From Spirochaetota bacterium (lineage in GTDB: Bacteria > Spirochaetota > UBA4802 > UBA5550): DNA of 64,000 bases. Location: the NCBI GenBank assembly GCA_016929135.1, contig JAFGJK010000034.1:17458-81457 (forward strand), read 5' to 3'. Shown here in pieces: positions 1-7,954 of the stretch; the stretch's first letter is position 1; the number at the start of each line of letters is the position of its first letter. The position numbers and the translations under genes are program-made. The notes below the pieces were generated by a model. That model searched no databases, had not been told where the DNA came from, and was given only the letters and a program-made list of their open reading frames with translations.

Positions 1-618
1 ATCCATCTCCGGCGCGTCACCGGCGTTCATTCGCTTCAGTATATCGCCCACCGCAATTCCCTTCCTCGCCTCGGCGAAGTCCAGGAAATTGCGAACGATC
101 GACTCCCCGCACTCGCTCATGATGGATTCAGGGTGATACTGCACGCCGAAAAGCATACGCTCCTCGTCCTCGATGGACATGACCTCTCCGTCATGCTCCG
201 CCACGGAGGTGACGTGTGCCTCCGCCGCATCGACGGCCAGTGAGTGATACCGCACGGCGGAGAAGTGTTCCGGCAGCCCCCGGTACAGGAGCGATTTTCT
301 GCGTACCGCTATCTTGTCCAGCTTCCCATGGCGCACGGTCCTGGCCCTGACGACGTCGTAGCCCAGGTGCCTGCCGATGCACTGCATCCCCAGGCACACG
401 CCGAATATGGGCTTCCTGCCGCCGTAGGTCTCCAGGTACCTCATGGAGCTGCCGGACTCCTGCGGCGTCGACGGGCCGGGGGAGAGAATGATTCCCCGGA
501 ACTCCTCCGCCGAAATGAATTCACTGTTTCTGATCACCTTCACCTCGGCGCCGCACTTCCTGAAGAGGGCGAAGAGGTTGTAGGTAAAGGAGTCGTAGTT
601 ATCGATCATTAAATACAT
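1..618 (-). CDS. trpG: Anthranilate synthase component II, glutamine amidotransferase (partial; C-terminus beyond window)
   Basis: It supplies ammonia from glutamine to TrpE for anthranilate synthesis, the first committed step of tryptophan biosynthesis (PabA-type use in folate synthesis is possible). The class I amidotransferase signatures are visible: N-terminal MIDNYDSFTYNL, oxyanion region ILSPGPSTP, nucleophile Cys in GVCLGMQ, and the catalytic His-Glu in QYHPESI. The chosen ATG at 618 gives the usual MxLMIDNYDSF start and overlaps the 3' end of trpE by 20 nt, implying coupling; an ATG at 609 is the alternative. No stop occurs before the window edge. After the amidotransferase domain the frame continues as VGDILKRMNAGDAPEMD, which resembles the first helix of anthranilate phosphoribosyltransferase, so a TrpGD fusion is possible but cannot be decided here. 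Confidence 0.93.
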   Translation of the reverse strand, partial: MYLMIDNYDSFTYNLFALFRKCGAEVKVIRNSEFISAEEFRGIILSPGPSTPQESGSSMRYLETYGGRKPIFGVCLGMQCIGRHLGYDVVRARTVRHGKLDKIAVRRKSLLYRGLPEHFSAVRYHSLAVDAAEAHVTSVAEHDGEVMSIEDEERMLFGVQYHPESIMSECGESIVRNFLDFAEARKGIAVGDILKRMNAGDAPEMD

Positions 619-2077
619 TCCGTTCCTCCAGCATTGACATTCCCTGTATCGCGTCGTGGAGCGCTCCCAGCTTGTTCTTCACCTCCTGGTATTCCCGCTC
701 CGGCACGCTGTCGTACACGATCCCGGCGCCGGCCCTGAGGGTAACCGAATCCCTGCCGATGTAGGCGCTCCGGATCAGGATGCAGGTATCCAGATCCTGG
801 CTGTAGGAGAAGTATCCCGCGCAGCCGGCGTAGAACCCCCGGGGCGACCGCTCGTACTTGTCGATGAGCTCCATGGCTCGCACCTTCGGCGCGCCGGTGA
901 CCGTCCCCGCCGGAAAGGTGTTGCAGAAGAGCCTGAACGGCGTCATATCATCTCGCAGCCGGCCCTGCACCTCCGATACGATGTGCATCACGTGGGAATA
1001 TACCTCCGCCTGGAAGGAGCTGATCACCTGCACGGAATCCGGGGCGCAGCCAGTATAGAGGTCGTTCCGGGCGAGGTCCAGGAGCATCAGGTGCTCGGCC
1101 CTCTCCTTCTCGTCCCCCAGAAGCCGCTGCTTCAGCTCCTCGATGCCGCCGCCGCTCAGCGGCCCCGTCCCCGCAATGGGCTTCAGCGTGGCAACATCGT
1201 CAGAGACCTTCAGGTGCACCTCCGGGGAGGTGCCGCACACCACCTCCCCGTCGATGGCGAGGTAGAACATGTACGGTGAGGGATTGATATTCCGCAGCAG
1301 CCGGTACAGGTTGATGGGGTTCACCGCGCCGTTGATGCTGAAGCGGGAGGAGAGGACGGTCTGGATGCACTCACCCGCCGTGATCTCCTCCCTGAGGCCC
1401 TTCACCGCCCCCATAAAGGACGTTTGGTCGAATTCATCCTCTTCTCTGAAGACATTTCGCCCCTGCATGAACTTCCTGTTGCACGAGAGGATCTCCACCG
1501 CCATCTCCCTGGTCCGCTCCTGGGCGTACCGGTAGACCTTTTCAGGATAGTCATCGATCCGCACCGAACGGGCGGCATAGAGCTTTTTCATCAGGTTATC
1601 AAAGACGTAGAACTCATCCACCTGAAAGAAGGCCATGAGCAGGCCCTGCCTGTCTTCCCTGACGGGGGATCTCAGGGTGTCCATGTAGTTGACCATATCA
1701 TATCCCATGAACCCCACGTATCCGCCGCAGAAATTCCCCAAATCAGGCTCCTTGTGCGATCGCTCGTGCTCCAGCTGCTCCGCCAGATACTGTACCGGAT
1801 TCCCATCGACCGTTACGGCCCCTCCCCCGGGGGAATCCACGGTCAGGGTGCCGTTCCTGTACAGGATTGCCCGTTCCGGCCGGTAGCCGAAGAAGGTATA
1901 GCGGGAATAGCTCTTGTCACAATTCGCGCTCTCCAGCAGAAACAGGTATTTCTCGCTGGAAAAATCCTTCAGCAGCAGAATCGGGGTGACGCTGTCACCG
2001 GCGATCTCCCTGTAGACCACGATGCGGCTGAAGTGCTTTGAAAGGCGGACAAAATCATGCAACGTTGGGTATACCAC
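599..2077 (-). CDS. trpE: Anthranilate synthase component I
   Basis: It converts chorismate to anthranilate using ammonia from TrpG. The protein is 492 aa, normal for the family. The N-terminal domain carries the LLES tryptophan-binding motif (in FLLESANCD), so feedback inhibition by Trp is likely. The C-terminal chorismate-binding domain shows the hallmarks IAGTGPLS, DLARNDL, FPAGTVTGAPKVRAM and GAGIVYDS. The start is taken as GTG at 2077 (protein VVYPTLHDFVRLSK). It has an AAGGAG Shine-Dalgarno about 8 nt upstream and matches the usual family N-terminus. A longer frame reaching 2173 would run through the attenuator hairpins and is rejected. Expression is controlled by the attenuator immediately upstream; trpG follows with overlap. 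Confidence 0.96.
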   Translation of the reverse strand: MVYPTLHDFVRLSKHFSRIVVYREIAGDSVTPILLLKDFSSEKYLFLLESANCDKSYSRYTFFGYRPERAILYRNGTLTVDSPGGGAVTVDGNPVQYLAEQLEHERSHKEPDLGNFCGGYVGFMGYDMVNYMDTLRSPVREDRQGLLMAFFQVDEFYVFDNLMKKLYAARSVRIDDYPEKVYRYAQERTREMAVEILSCNRKFMQGRNVFREEDEFDQTSFMGAVKGLREEITAGECIQTVLSSRFSINGAVNPINLYRLLRNINPSPYMFYLAIDGEVVCGTSPEVHLKVSDDVATLKPIAGTGPLSGGGIEELKQRLLGDEKERAEHLMLLDLARNDLYTGCAPDSVQVISSFQAEVYSHVMHIVSEVQGRLRDDMTPFRLFCNTFPAGTVTGAPKVRAMELIDKYERSPRGFYAGCAGYFSYSQDLDTCILIRSAYIGRDSVTLRAGAGIVYDSVPEREYQEVKNKLGALHDAIQGMSMLEERNVFNDR

Positions 2078-2105
2078 TCCGTATCTCCTTGTCGGTATTA
2101 ATAGG

Positions 2106-2128
2106 AAAAGGCCGCGTGACGGCCTTTT
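2106..2128 (-). terminator. Second hairpin in the trp leader, just before trpE
   Basis: A perfect 9-bp inverted repeat (AAAAGGCCG / CGGCCTTTT, 5-nt loop) lies between the main attenuator terminator and the trpE ribosome binding site. Read on the minus strand it ends in UUUU, although those bases are in the stem. It could be a back-up terminator or could shield the trpE start. Confidence 0.5.
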
Positions 2129-2132
2129 AAAC

Positions 2133-2163
2133 GAAAAAGCCGTGCGGCTATCCACCGCACGGC
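2133..2163 (-). terminator. trp attenuator terminator hairpin
   Basis: On the minus strand GCCGTGCGG / CCGCACGGC forms a perfect 9-bp stem with a 7-nt loop, followed directly by a run of five T. It sits between the Trp-rich leader peptide and trpE, as an intrinsic attenuator terminator should. Confidence 0.9.
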
Positions 2164-2189
2164 ATCTATGCACACCTCGCCGGATAGCC
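2146..2189 (-). promoter_or_regulatory. trp antiterminator pairing (alternative to the terminator)
   Basis: The segment at 2182-2189 (GGCTATCC on the minus strand) is perfectly complementary over 8 nt to 2146-2153 (GGATAGCC). The latter includes the loop and part of the 3' arm of the terminator stem, so the two hairpins exclude each other. A ribosome stalled on the leader Trp codons (2207-2218) would leave this antiterminator free to form. Confidence 0.85.
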
Positions 2190-2191
2190 CC

Positions 2192-2248
2192 TCACGGAAA
2201 GACGTTCCACCACCACCAGTTGTATCGATCATTCATATTCATGTTCAT
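2192..2248 (-). CDS. trpL: trp operon leader peptide, 18 aa with four consecutive Trp codons
   Basis: The reading frame encodes MNMNMNDRYNWWWWNVFP followed by TGA. Four successive TGG codons occupy 2207-2218. The ATG at 2248 is preceded by an AGGAG Shine-Dalgarno at good spacing. The frame lies directly upstream of mutually exclusive antiterminator and terminator hairpins and then trpE. This is the classical design of a ribosome-mediated attenuator: shortage of charged tRNA-Trp stalls the ribosome on the Trp run, lets the antiterminator form and allows transcription into trpEG. The assignment is from sequence and arrangement; expression is untested. Confidence 0.93.
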   Translation of the reverse strand: MNMNMNDRYNWWWWNVFP

Positions 2249-2260
2249 GTTTCTCCTCAC

Positions 2261-2296
2261 GTGTTTCTATTTATAGAAACACACATATTCGGTCAA
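2261..2296 (-). promoter_or_regulatory. trp promoter overlapped by a perfect 22-bp palindrome
   Basis: On the minus strand a TTGACC -35 box (2291-2296) and a TAAATA -10 box (2268-2273, 17-nt spacing; TATAAA at 15 nt is an alternative) precede trpL. The -10 region lies inside the perfect inverted repeat GTGTTTCTAT-TT-ATAGAAACAC (2261-2282). A repressor bound there would block the promoter, so repression may act on top of attenuation. The repeat does not resemble the enterobacterial TrpR operator. Confidence 0.7.
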
Positions 2297-2343
2297 GCAA
2301 ATTAATAGAAAAAAACTGATTTTTCCGGATTTTTTCAGGCGGT

Positions 2344-4986
2344 CTATACGAGCCGCCTCACCAGAATGACGGTGAGATCGTCCGTGAGCTTCTCCGAACC
2401 GATAAACTCCATCAGGGCGCCGCCGATGCGATTGAGTATGGTCTTCGTATCCCCGGTGCCGTTATCCTTAAACGTCTGGATCAGCCGCTTGAGGCCGAAC
2501 TCCTCCCCCTGGGCGTCCTTCGATTCCAGCATGCAGTCCGAATAGAGGAGCAGCATGTCGTTCCTGTTCATAGTGAAGCTCAGTGTGTTGAAGGACCCCT
2601 TCATAATCTCTATACCGAGGAACATCCCCTTGATGGACCCCCCCTTGATGTCCACGACCTTGACGCGCCCGTCCTTGCCGCCGTAAAAAAGGGGATCCGT
2701 ATGCCCCGCGTTCACCAGCTCGATCCTGTTCCCGTTGAAGCGTACCAGGATCCCGGTGAGATAGTTGTCCACCTTTCCTATCTCCTGAATGAGCTCCTCG
2801 TTGACGCTCTCCATGATCTCGTGGAGCTTCCTCTCCTCCATGCCGTGGAAATTCCGGTAGATCACCGTCTTGGCGATCATGGTGATGAGTCCCGAGGCGA
2901 TCCCGTGCCCTGAGACGTCGAAGAGGGACAGGCCCACAATGTCGCCTCCCCTCTCGTAAAAATCGTACATGTCCCCGGATATGCCGGTCATGGGCCTGAA
3001 CAGAAAGGAGATCTCCCACTCACCTGAACGCGGTGGCTCCTTGGGGAAAAAGCTGGACTGCACGTTCGAGGCCATGGTCATGTCCATGGTCGCGATCCGC
3101 TCGGCCTCCTTGAGCTCCTTGTTCGCCGTGATCAGCTCGTCGTTCATCGCGTCCATGACGCCCATGGTGGCGGTGAGATACTCGTTGGCGCTCTTCAGCT
3201 CCGCGGTCCTCTGCTCCACCTTCTCCTCGAGGTGCATCGCGTAGTCGTCGAGCTTCTTCCTGGCCGCGCTCATGGACCACACCATCTCGTTGAAGTTGTG
3301 CGAAATAAACCCTATCTCGTCCTCGACGCGAATGGGGATGTTTACGTCCAGGTTCCCCTTTTGAACCTGCATGAGGCCGTCCAGCACGTTGTTCAGGGGG
3401 TGGATGAGCGTGCCGAGAAAAAAGAATCGGAATACGATCGATATCACCAGCACCACCGACACGAGGAGCAGGATCAGCCACATCGAATCGGGATGGAGGT
3501 ACTCCCGGTACGCCACGTAGGAAAAGCCGACGTCGTAAAGCGCATCCTCCTGACGGTTGTACTCCATGAAGGAGATATAGTGGCTCAGGCCGTCCCGCCC
3601 TCTCCGGTAATGCCTCGTCCCCGGCGCCTTGAAGGGCGCCAAGTATTTCAGGACATCGGCCTTCAGGCTCTCCCCGTCGCCGGTGCTGTTCTCGACGTGC
3701 ATCTCGATGGCACGCCTGAAATGACCGAATTCCACCTTCGAACCGGCCAGGAGCGACTTCAGATCCTGCCGGAACGAATCGACAGGCAGGCCCTGGATCT
3801 TGTTGGTGTAGTAAAAGACCAGCGTGTTAACACGGGACATGTGGCCCAGGATCGCCCCTACGGGATCCTTCACCGAGGGGGAAAGGGATCCCGCGAACTC
3901 CGCCAGCTCGTTCTTGTACCCCTCAAAATAGGGGTGCGCCGTATTGATGATGCCGGGGAGCTCGGTTCCGCAGTTCGACGGCGTGAGCAACCTGATTCTC
4001 TCGTAATAGACCGCGTTCATATAATCGTACTGGAGCCGCGAAAAGTTCGGCGCCGCGGGACCTCCGCCGAACAGCAGCTCCATCGTGCCGTCCGCCACTG
4101 AATACCGCTCGATGTACCTGAGGTCCCTCGGGCGCTGCACGTAGCCGGACATGATCATCTTCGTCTGATTGTGATGTATGGTATCGTAGGATCGCTCGTT
4201 GACGTTGGATGCATAGTAGCTCAACCCCAGAAGGATCACCAGGAAAAAGACGAGGCATATTCCGATCACCTTGGTCATGAAGGTTGTGCGGTCCCTGGTG
4301 TTGTTGATGAAGATGATCAGCACCAGAAAAAATCCCACAACCGAGAGGGCCACCAGCAGGATGAGATAGGTCTCGCGGCCGATCGCGCCGTCCCTGCTGA
4401 GGATGTTCGCCACCGACGGGATGACGCTCACGATGGCGATGGAGATGGCGCACATGAGCACCGCCCACCGGACCCTCCCCTTCGTCACGGCGAAACGCCA
4501 CACCCCCGAGCCGATGGCGATCAGCGCAAATAGGAGTATGACGTAGCCGATGGCCTTGCTCAGCTCATCGAGTTTGAAATCCCAGACGTGCCCGAGAAAG
4601 AGATACTGGTACCCGCTGCTGATCGACCGGTACATGAAGAGCAGGGTGGCAACGATGATGATCGCCCACATCCCCACAAGCAGCACTGACCGCTGCTTTC
4701 TGTAGTCGTCGTCGGGGAAGCAGAAAAAGAACTGGGTGGCAAAGGTCAGCGTCCCCATGGTGGAGGAAATGGTGAAATACCTGTTCATCGACGCGATGGG
4801 CAGGTAGATGCTCGCCGATATCGCGTAGGCGGCCGAACCGATCGCGGCCATGACGAAGGCCATCCCCAGGTGAAAGGCGGCCCTGGACCTGTTTTTAATG
4901 GTAAAGCAAAAAATGGCCGAGACCACGTAGAAAGAGAGCGCGATCAGCCAGCCGATGGAGAAGAAATTGAAATATACGGGGATCAT
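2344..4986 (-). CDS. Membrane sensor with HAMP domain and SpoIIE-type PP2C phosphatase output
   Basis: This 880-aa protein has about seven N-terminal membrane helices (residues 1-270), an extracytoplasmic domain of roughly 230 residues, one more helix, then a HAMP domain with the conserved DEIGFISHNFNEM. A coiled coil follows (AARKKLDDYAMHLEEKVEQR), and the C-terminus is a PPM/SpoIIE Ser/Thr phosphatase domain. Phosphatase metal-binding motifs are present: SGDMYDFYE, DVSGHGIASG, LLYSDCMLE and TDDLTVILV. Such proteins dephosphorylate anti-anti-sigma factors in partner-switching pathways, but no such partner lies in this window. The start is the ATG at 4986; an in-frame TTG at 5004 has no better ribosome binding site. 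The gene ends upstream of the trp promoter and is read in the same direction. Confidence 0.88.
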   Translation of the reverse strand: MIPVYFNFFSIGWLIALSFYVVSAIFCFTIKNRSRAAFHLGMAFVMAAIGSAAYAISASIYLPIASMNRYFTISSTMGTLTFATQFFFCFPDDDYRKQRSVLLVGMWAIIIVATLLFMYRSISSGYQYLFLGHVWDFKLDELSKAIGYVILLFALIAIGSGVWRFAVTKGRVRWAVLMCAISIAIVSVIPSVANILSRDGAIGRETYLILLVALSVVGFFLVLIIFINNTRDRTTFMTKVIGICLVFFLVILLGLSYYASNVNERSYDTIHHNQTKMIMSGYVQRPRDLRYIERYSVADGTMELLFGGGPAAPNFSRLQYDYMNAVYYERIRLLTPSNCGTELPGIINTAHPYFEGYKNELAEFAGSLSPSVKDPVGAILGHMSRVNTLVFYYTNKIQGLPVDSFRQDLKSLLAGSKVEFGHFRRAIEMHVENSTGDGESLKADVLKYLAPFKAPGTRHYRRGRDGLSHYISFMEYNRQEDALYDVGFSYVAYREYLHPDSMWLILLLVSVVLVISIVFRFFFLGTLIHPLNNVLDGLMQVQKGNLDVNIPIRVEDEIGFISHNFNEMVWSMSAARKKLDDYAMHLEEKVEQRTAELKSANEYLTATMGVMDAMNDELITANKELKEAERIATMDMTMASNVQSSFFPKEPPRSGEWEISFLFRPMTGISGDMYDFYERGGDIVGLSLFDVSGHGIASGLITMIAKTVIYRNFHGMEERKLHEIMESVNEELIQEIGKVDNYLTGILVRFNGNRIELVNAGHTDPLFYGGKDGRVKVVDIKGGSIKGMFLGIEIMKGSFNTLSFTMNRNDMLLLYSDCMLESKDAQGEEFGLKRLIQTFKDNGTGDTKTILNRIGGALMEFIGSEKLTDDLTVILVRRLV

Positions 4987-5061
4987 GTTGCCAACCAGGT
5001 ACAAATTTTACAGGGGAGGCTTTAAATTGTCAAGACGTTGCCGCTTCGGCATCGCGGAATT

Positions 5062-6210
5062 TTAGCGCCCCCTCGCCCGGCATTCGCTCCGTCCCGACAG
5101 GAAAATGGAGAGGAAAATCGCGAAGGCGACCGAAGCCGCCGCGGCAAGCGGCGCGAAGCGCATCCCCAGCGGCACCAGGAAGGCCACGGTTGCCCAGTGC
5201 ATCGCGATCATTCGACGGGGGTTGAAGCCCAACGGGAACTCTCCGCTTCGGATGATCACCAGCATGCCGCTCAGATTCCAGCCGTAAAGCGAGAGATAGG
5301 CATGCAGCGAGAGGATCACCCCCTGCGCGGCAGAGTCCGGGGCTGCTGCGTGGACGGCGATATATGTAACGCCGGTTATCGCCGTGAACAGCAGAAAGCC
5401 CATGCCGGACACGAGAAAATGCTTCTCCTGCCGGGGGGCACCGTACTTGAAAAAGATGAAAAACGTGGCGATCACGGCGAGTGTGAGCAGTGACGACACC
5501 GCCACCTCGGCGACGAAGAGCTCCATCAGAATAAAAACAAAGAAGACTATCACGCCGAGGTTGATGGTCCAGAATATCGCCTGCCCCGCCAGCCTGAACC
5601 AGCGGGAGTCCATCCGCCGGACCGAACCGAACATCACGGACAGCGTGATCAGGGAAACCGGAAAGGAAAACCCGAGGAAGAAGACGTCCAGGGTCAGCTT
5701 CCGTACCGTGATCCAGTGGAAATAGACATTGTTCAGTATCACCAGCGACGAGATCACCAGTGCCAGTGACAGGCAGAGGAGCGAGGCCTGATTGAATTTC
5801 TCTGATGTGTCGGTGCCGGTCCTGAAAAACCCGGCCGGGAAGAAGGCGAACCTGCGGATTCTCACGCTCTCGACAACCGCAGCGAGGGCTGTCGACACGA
5901 GAATCGCCGGCAGGTAGGCCTCCAAAAACGCCAGAACCGAGTAGACCAGGCTCAGGGCGAGAAAGAGGAGGGAGCGCGCCGAGGGATGCATACCCCCCTC
6001 GCTGTGGTGGATGATGATGAAACCGCCGGCCGTAAGGTTGAACAGAAAGATGTGGAGCCGCTCGAAATCATACCCCGTCAGCGCCTCCATGAAGCCGAAA
6101 AAAAAGGCGGCAGAGAGGAGGACCAGGAGCAGCACCCGCATCCAGGCCGCCATGGCTTCGTTCGCCTGTATCTGTCCCGACCCCTTCATACACACACCAT
6201 AATCCACCAT
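5062..6210 (-). CDS. Polytopic membrane protein of unknown function
   Basis: The protein has 382 aa with about 11-12 hydrophobic segments spread over its whole length and short charged loops. There is no recognised catalytic motif or soluble domain. A few charged or aromatic residues lie near helices (HHSEGG around residue 68, FFRTGTD around 130). I do not recognise the family. ATG codons at 6210 and 6189 are both possible starts and neither has a convincing Shine-Dalgarno. It lies upstream of, and co-directional with, the SpoIIE-type phosphatase gene, with 75 nt between them, so they may be co-transcribed. Confidence 0.7.
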   Translation of the reverse strand: MVDYGVCMKGSGQIQANEAMAAWMRVLLLVLLSAAFFFGFMEALTGYDFERLHIFLFNLTAGGFIIIHHSEGGMHPSARSLLFLALSLVYSVLAFLEAYLPAILVSTALAAVVESVRIRRFAFFPAGFFRTGTDTSEKFNQASLLCLSLALVISSLVILNNVYFHWITVRKLTLDVFFLGFSFPVSLITLSVMFGSVRRMDSRWFRLAGQAIFWTINLGVIVFFVFILMELFVAEVAVSSLLTLAVIATFFIFFKYGAPRQEKHFLVSGMGFLLFTAITGVTYIAVHAAAPDSAAQGVILSLHAYLSLYGWNLSGMLVIIRSGEFPLGFNPRRMIAMHWATVAFLVPLGMRFAPLAAAASVAFAIFLSIFLSGRSECRARGR

Positions 6211-6337
6211 TCAACCATTGCCGTTTTTTTTCAAATAATATTCTCCCGGCACACCGGCCCGCACGTGCATTTTCACCCACCCCTGTAAGCAATGGGACTC
6301 TCCGGGTCGATAATAACATCAGCAGGGGGAAGTTTAG

Positions 6338-7876
6338 ATGACCGCCGCAGGCATAGGGTACACCATCGAAAAATCACGGGAGGGGTCCGATACCATCATC
6401 GTCATCAGGGACGGGAACCGCTATCCCCTGCACAGCACCGTCAGCCCCTCCCGCGAGGCAGCCGCCCTGGCGGACCGCTTCGACCCGTCGCGGTACGACA
6501 CGCTTATCGTTCTGGGCACCGGCCTGGGGTATCACCTGATCCCTCTCCGGGAAATGCTTTCTTCGTACCGCCGCGTAATCCTCATCGACGCCCTCCCCTC
6601 CCTGGAGGAGGCCATCGACGGGAACCCGTACTCCGGATTCCTTCGGAATTCCGGGACCGTCACCTTCATCACCGGCCGGTCCGCCGAGGCGGCGGCCCGC
6701 GATGCTGCCGAGAAGGTGGACCTGGAATCCGCACGCGGCGTTTCGGTTCTTGAGCACCCGGCCTCCCTGCGGATCTTTCCGGAATACTACGGCCTGGTGC
6801 GCGAGCGCCTCAGATCTGCCATCGAAAAATCGGCGGGCAACCTGGTCACCCGCAGGCACTTCGGCTTGCGGTACCTGAAAAACGCCCTGGCGAACCTGAG
6901 ATGCCTCCCGGAGGCCTATCCGGTATCGGCGCTCCGGGGATGCTTCGCGGGCCATCCGGCGGCAGTGATCGCTTCCGGCCCCTCGGCGGACCGGCACCTC
7001 CCGGTGCTCCGCCATCACCGGGAGGAGCTGGTGATAATCGCGGTGGACTCCGCCCTTCCGATGCTTCACAGCCATGGGATGGAACCCGACATGCTCATGA
7101 TAATCGATCCCCAGCCCTTCGTGGCGGAGCACCTCCTGGAAACCGATGCCCGCTCCATCCCCACGGTTTACTCCATGACCGCCCGGCGCATCACCCCGGG
7201 GCCGCCCCGCCGCTTCTGCTCAATGAACAGCCATCCCCTCTCGCAGCTGGTGGACCGGCTCGCCGGGGGGGGCATCGGTACGATCGATTCCTCCACCGGC
7301 ACCGTCGCGGGGGACGCCCTGAACTGCGCCCTCTCCATGGGGGCCTCGGCGGTGGCCATGGTGGGATTCGATTTTTCCTTTCCCGGCTACCGGATCTACG
7401 CCAGGGGGACCGCCTACCAGCGCCGTTATTCCCTCTATTTCCAGAACAGGCTGCTGCCGGTGGAGACCCAGAACATGACATACATCATGGGATCCAGCAG
7501 GGGCTACAGGGTCTCCGGTAAATTCACCAGAAGGGTTCTGGTGGGATACAGGGACTCCCTCTCATCCTTCGCCCGGGGCTGCGGGGGGGGGAACATCTTT
7601 TCGTTAAACGGCATGGGGCTGCCGGTGGAGGGGATACCGGAGGTGACGGCACAGGACTTTGCCGGTGCATGGTGCAGCGGCAGGGTGCCGAAAAGGGAAC
7701 TGTTGGGGGCGATGCTCTCCGGCGCACGGCCCATTGCCGCACTCTTAAGGATGGAGGAGCTCCGGGCAATGCTCGGCGACCGGCGACTGGCTTCATCCCT
7801 CGTGGAAGAATCCCTCGGCACCTCCTCGGGAGTCGAGGCGGAGCGGGGACTGCGTCTCCTCCGAACCCTCCTGTAA
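6338..7876 (+). CDS. DUF115 / motility-associated factor (Maf) glycosyltransferase-like protein
   Basis: This 512-aa protein resembles the DUF115 (MptE-like/Maf) family, whose bacterial members transfer nonulosonic acids or related sugars to flagellins. The N-terminal part has a Rossmann-like nucleotide-binding segment, LIVLGTGLGYHLIPL near residue 60. The central DUF115 core is clear: AAVIASGPSADRHLPVL, IIAVDSALPMLHSHGMEPD, IDPQP, and later TGTVAGDALNCALSMGA with MVGFDFSFPG. The ATG at 6338 has an AGGGGGA ribosome binding site 8 nt away. No flagellar gene is adjacent. The role in flagellin or surface glycosylation is inferred from the family. Confidence 0.82.
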   Translation: MTAAGIGYTIEKSREGSDTIIVIRDGNRYPLHSTVSPSREAAALADRFDPSRYDTLIVLGTGLGYHLIPLREMLSSYRRVILIDALPSLEEAIDGNPYSGFLRNSGTVTFITGRSAEAAARDAAEKVDLESARGVSVLEHPASLRIFPEYYGLVRERLRSAIEKSAGNLVTRRHFGLRYLKNALANLRCLPEAYPVSALRGCFAGHPAAVIASGPSADRHLPVLRHHREELVIIAVDSALPMLHSHGMEPDMLMIIDPQPFVAEHLLETDARSIPTVYSMTARRITPGPPRRFCSMNSHPLSQLVDRLAGGGIGTIDSSTGTVAGDALNCALSMGASAVAMVGFDFSFPGYRIYARGTAYQRRYSLYFQNRLLPVETQNMTYIMGSSRGYRVSGKFTRRVLVGYRDSLSSFARGCGGGNIFSLNGMGLPVEGIPEVTAQDFAGAWCSGRVPKRELLGAMLSGARPIAALLRMEELRAMLGDRRLASSLVEESLGTSSGVEAERGLRLLRTLL

Positions 7877-7954
7877 TGCCATTTTTTATCTTCAATTATT
7901 ACCTCTTCAGGCCGATCATACAACTGATATCCTTGTTTTCACGGCAGGTGTATA

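Noticed and set aside
2078..2173. N-terminal extension of trpE to 2173
   Set aside because: It would be translated through the attenuator terminator hairpins; the GTG at 2077 has a good ribosome binding site and matches family starts.
3232..4101. 289-aa plus-strand frame inside the phosphatase gene
   Set aside because: It is antisense to a gene with clear domains, is rich in His/Arg/Glu/Val as expected for a shadow frame, and has no ribosome binding site or motif.
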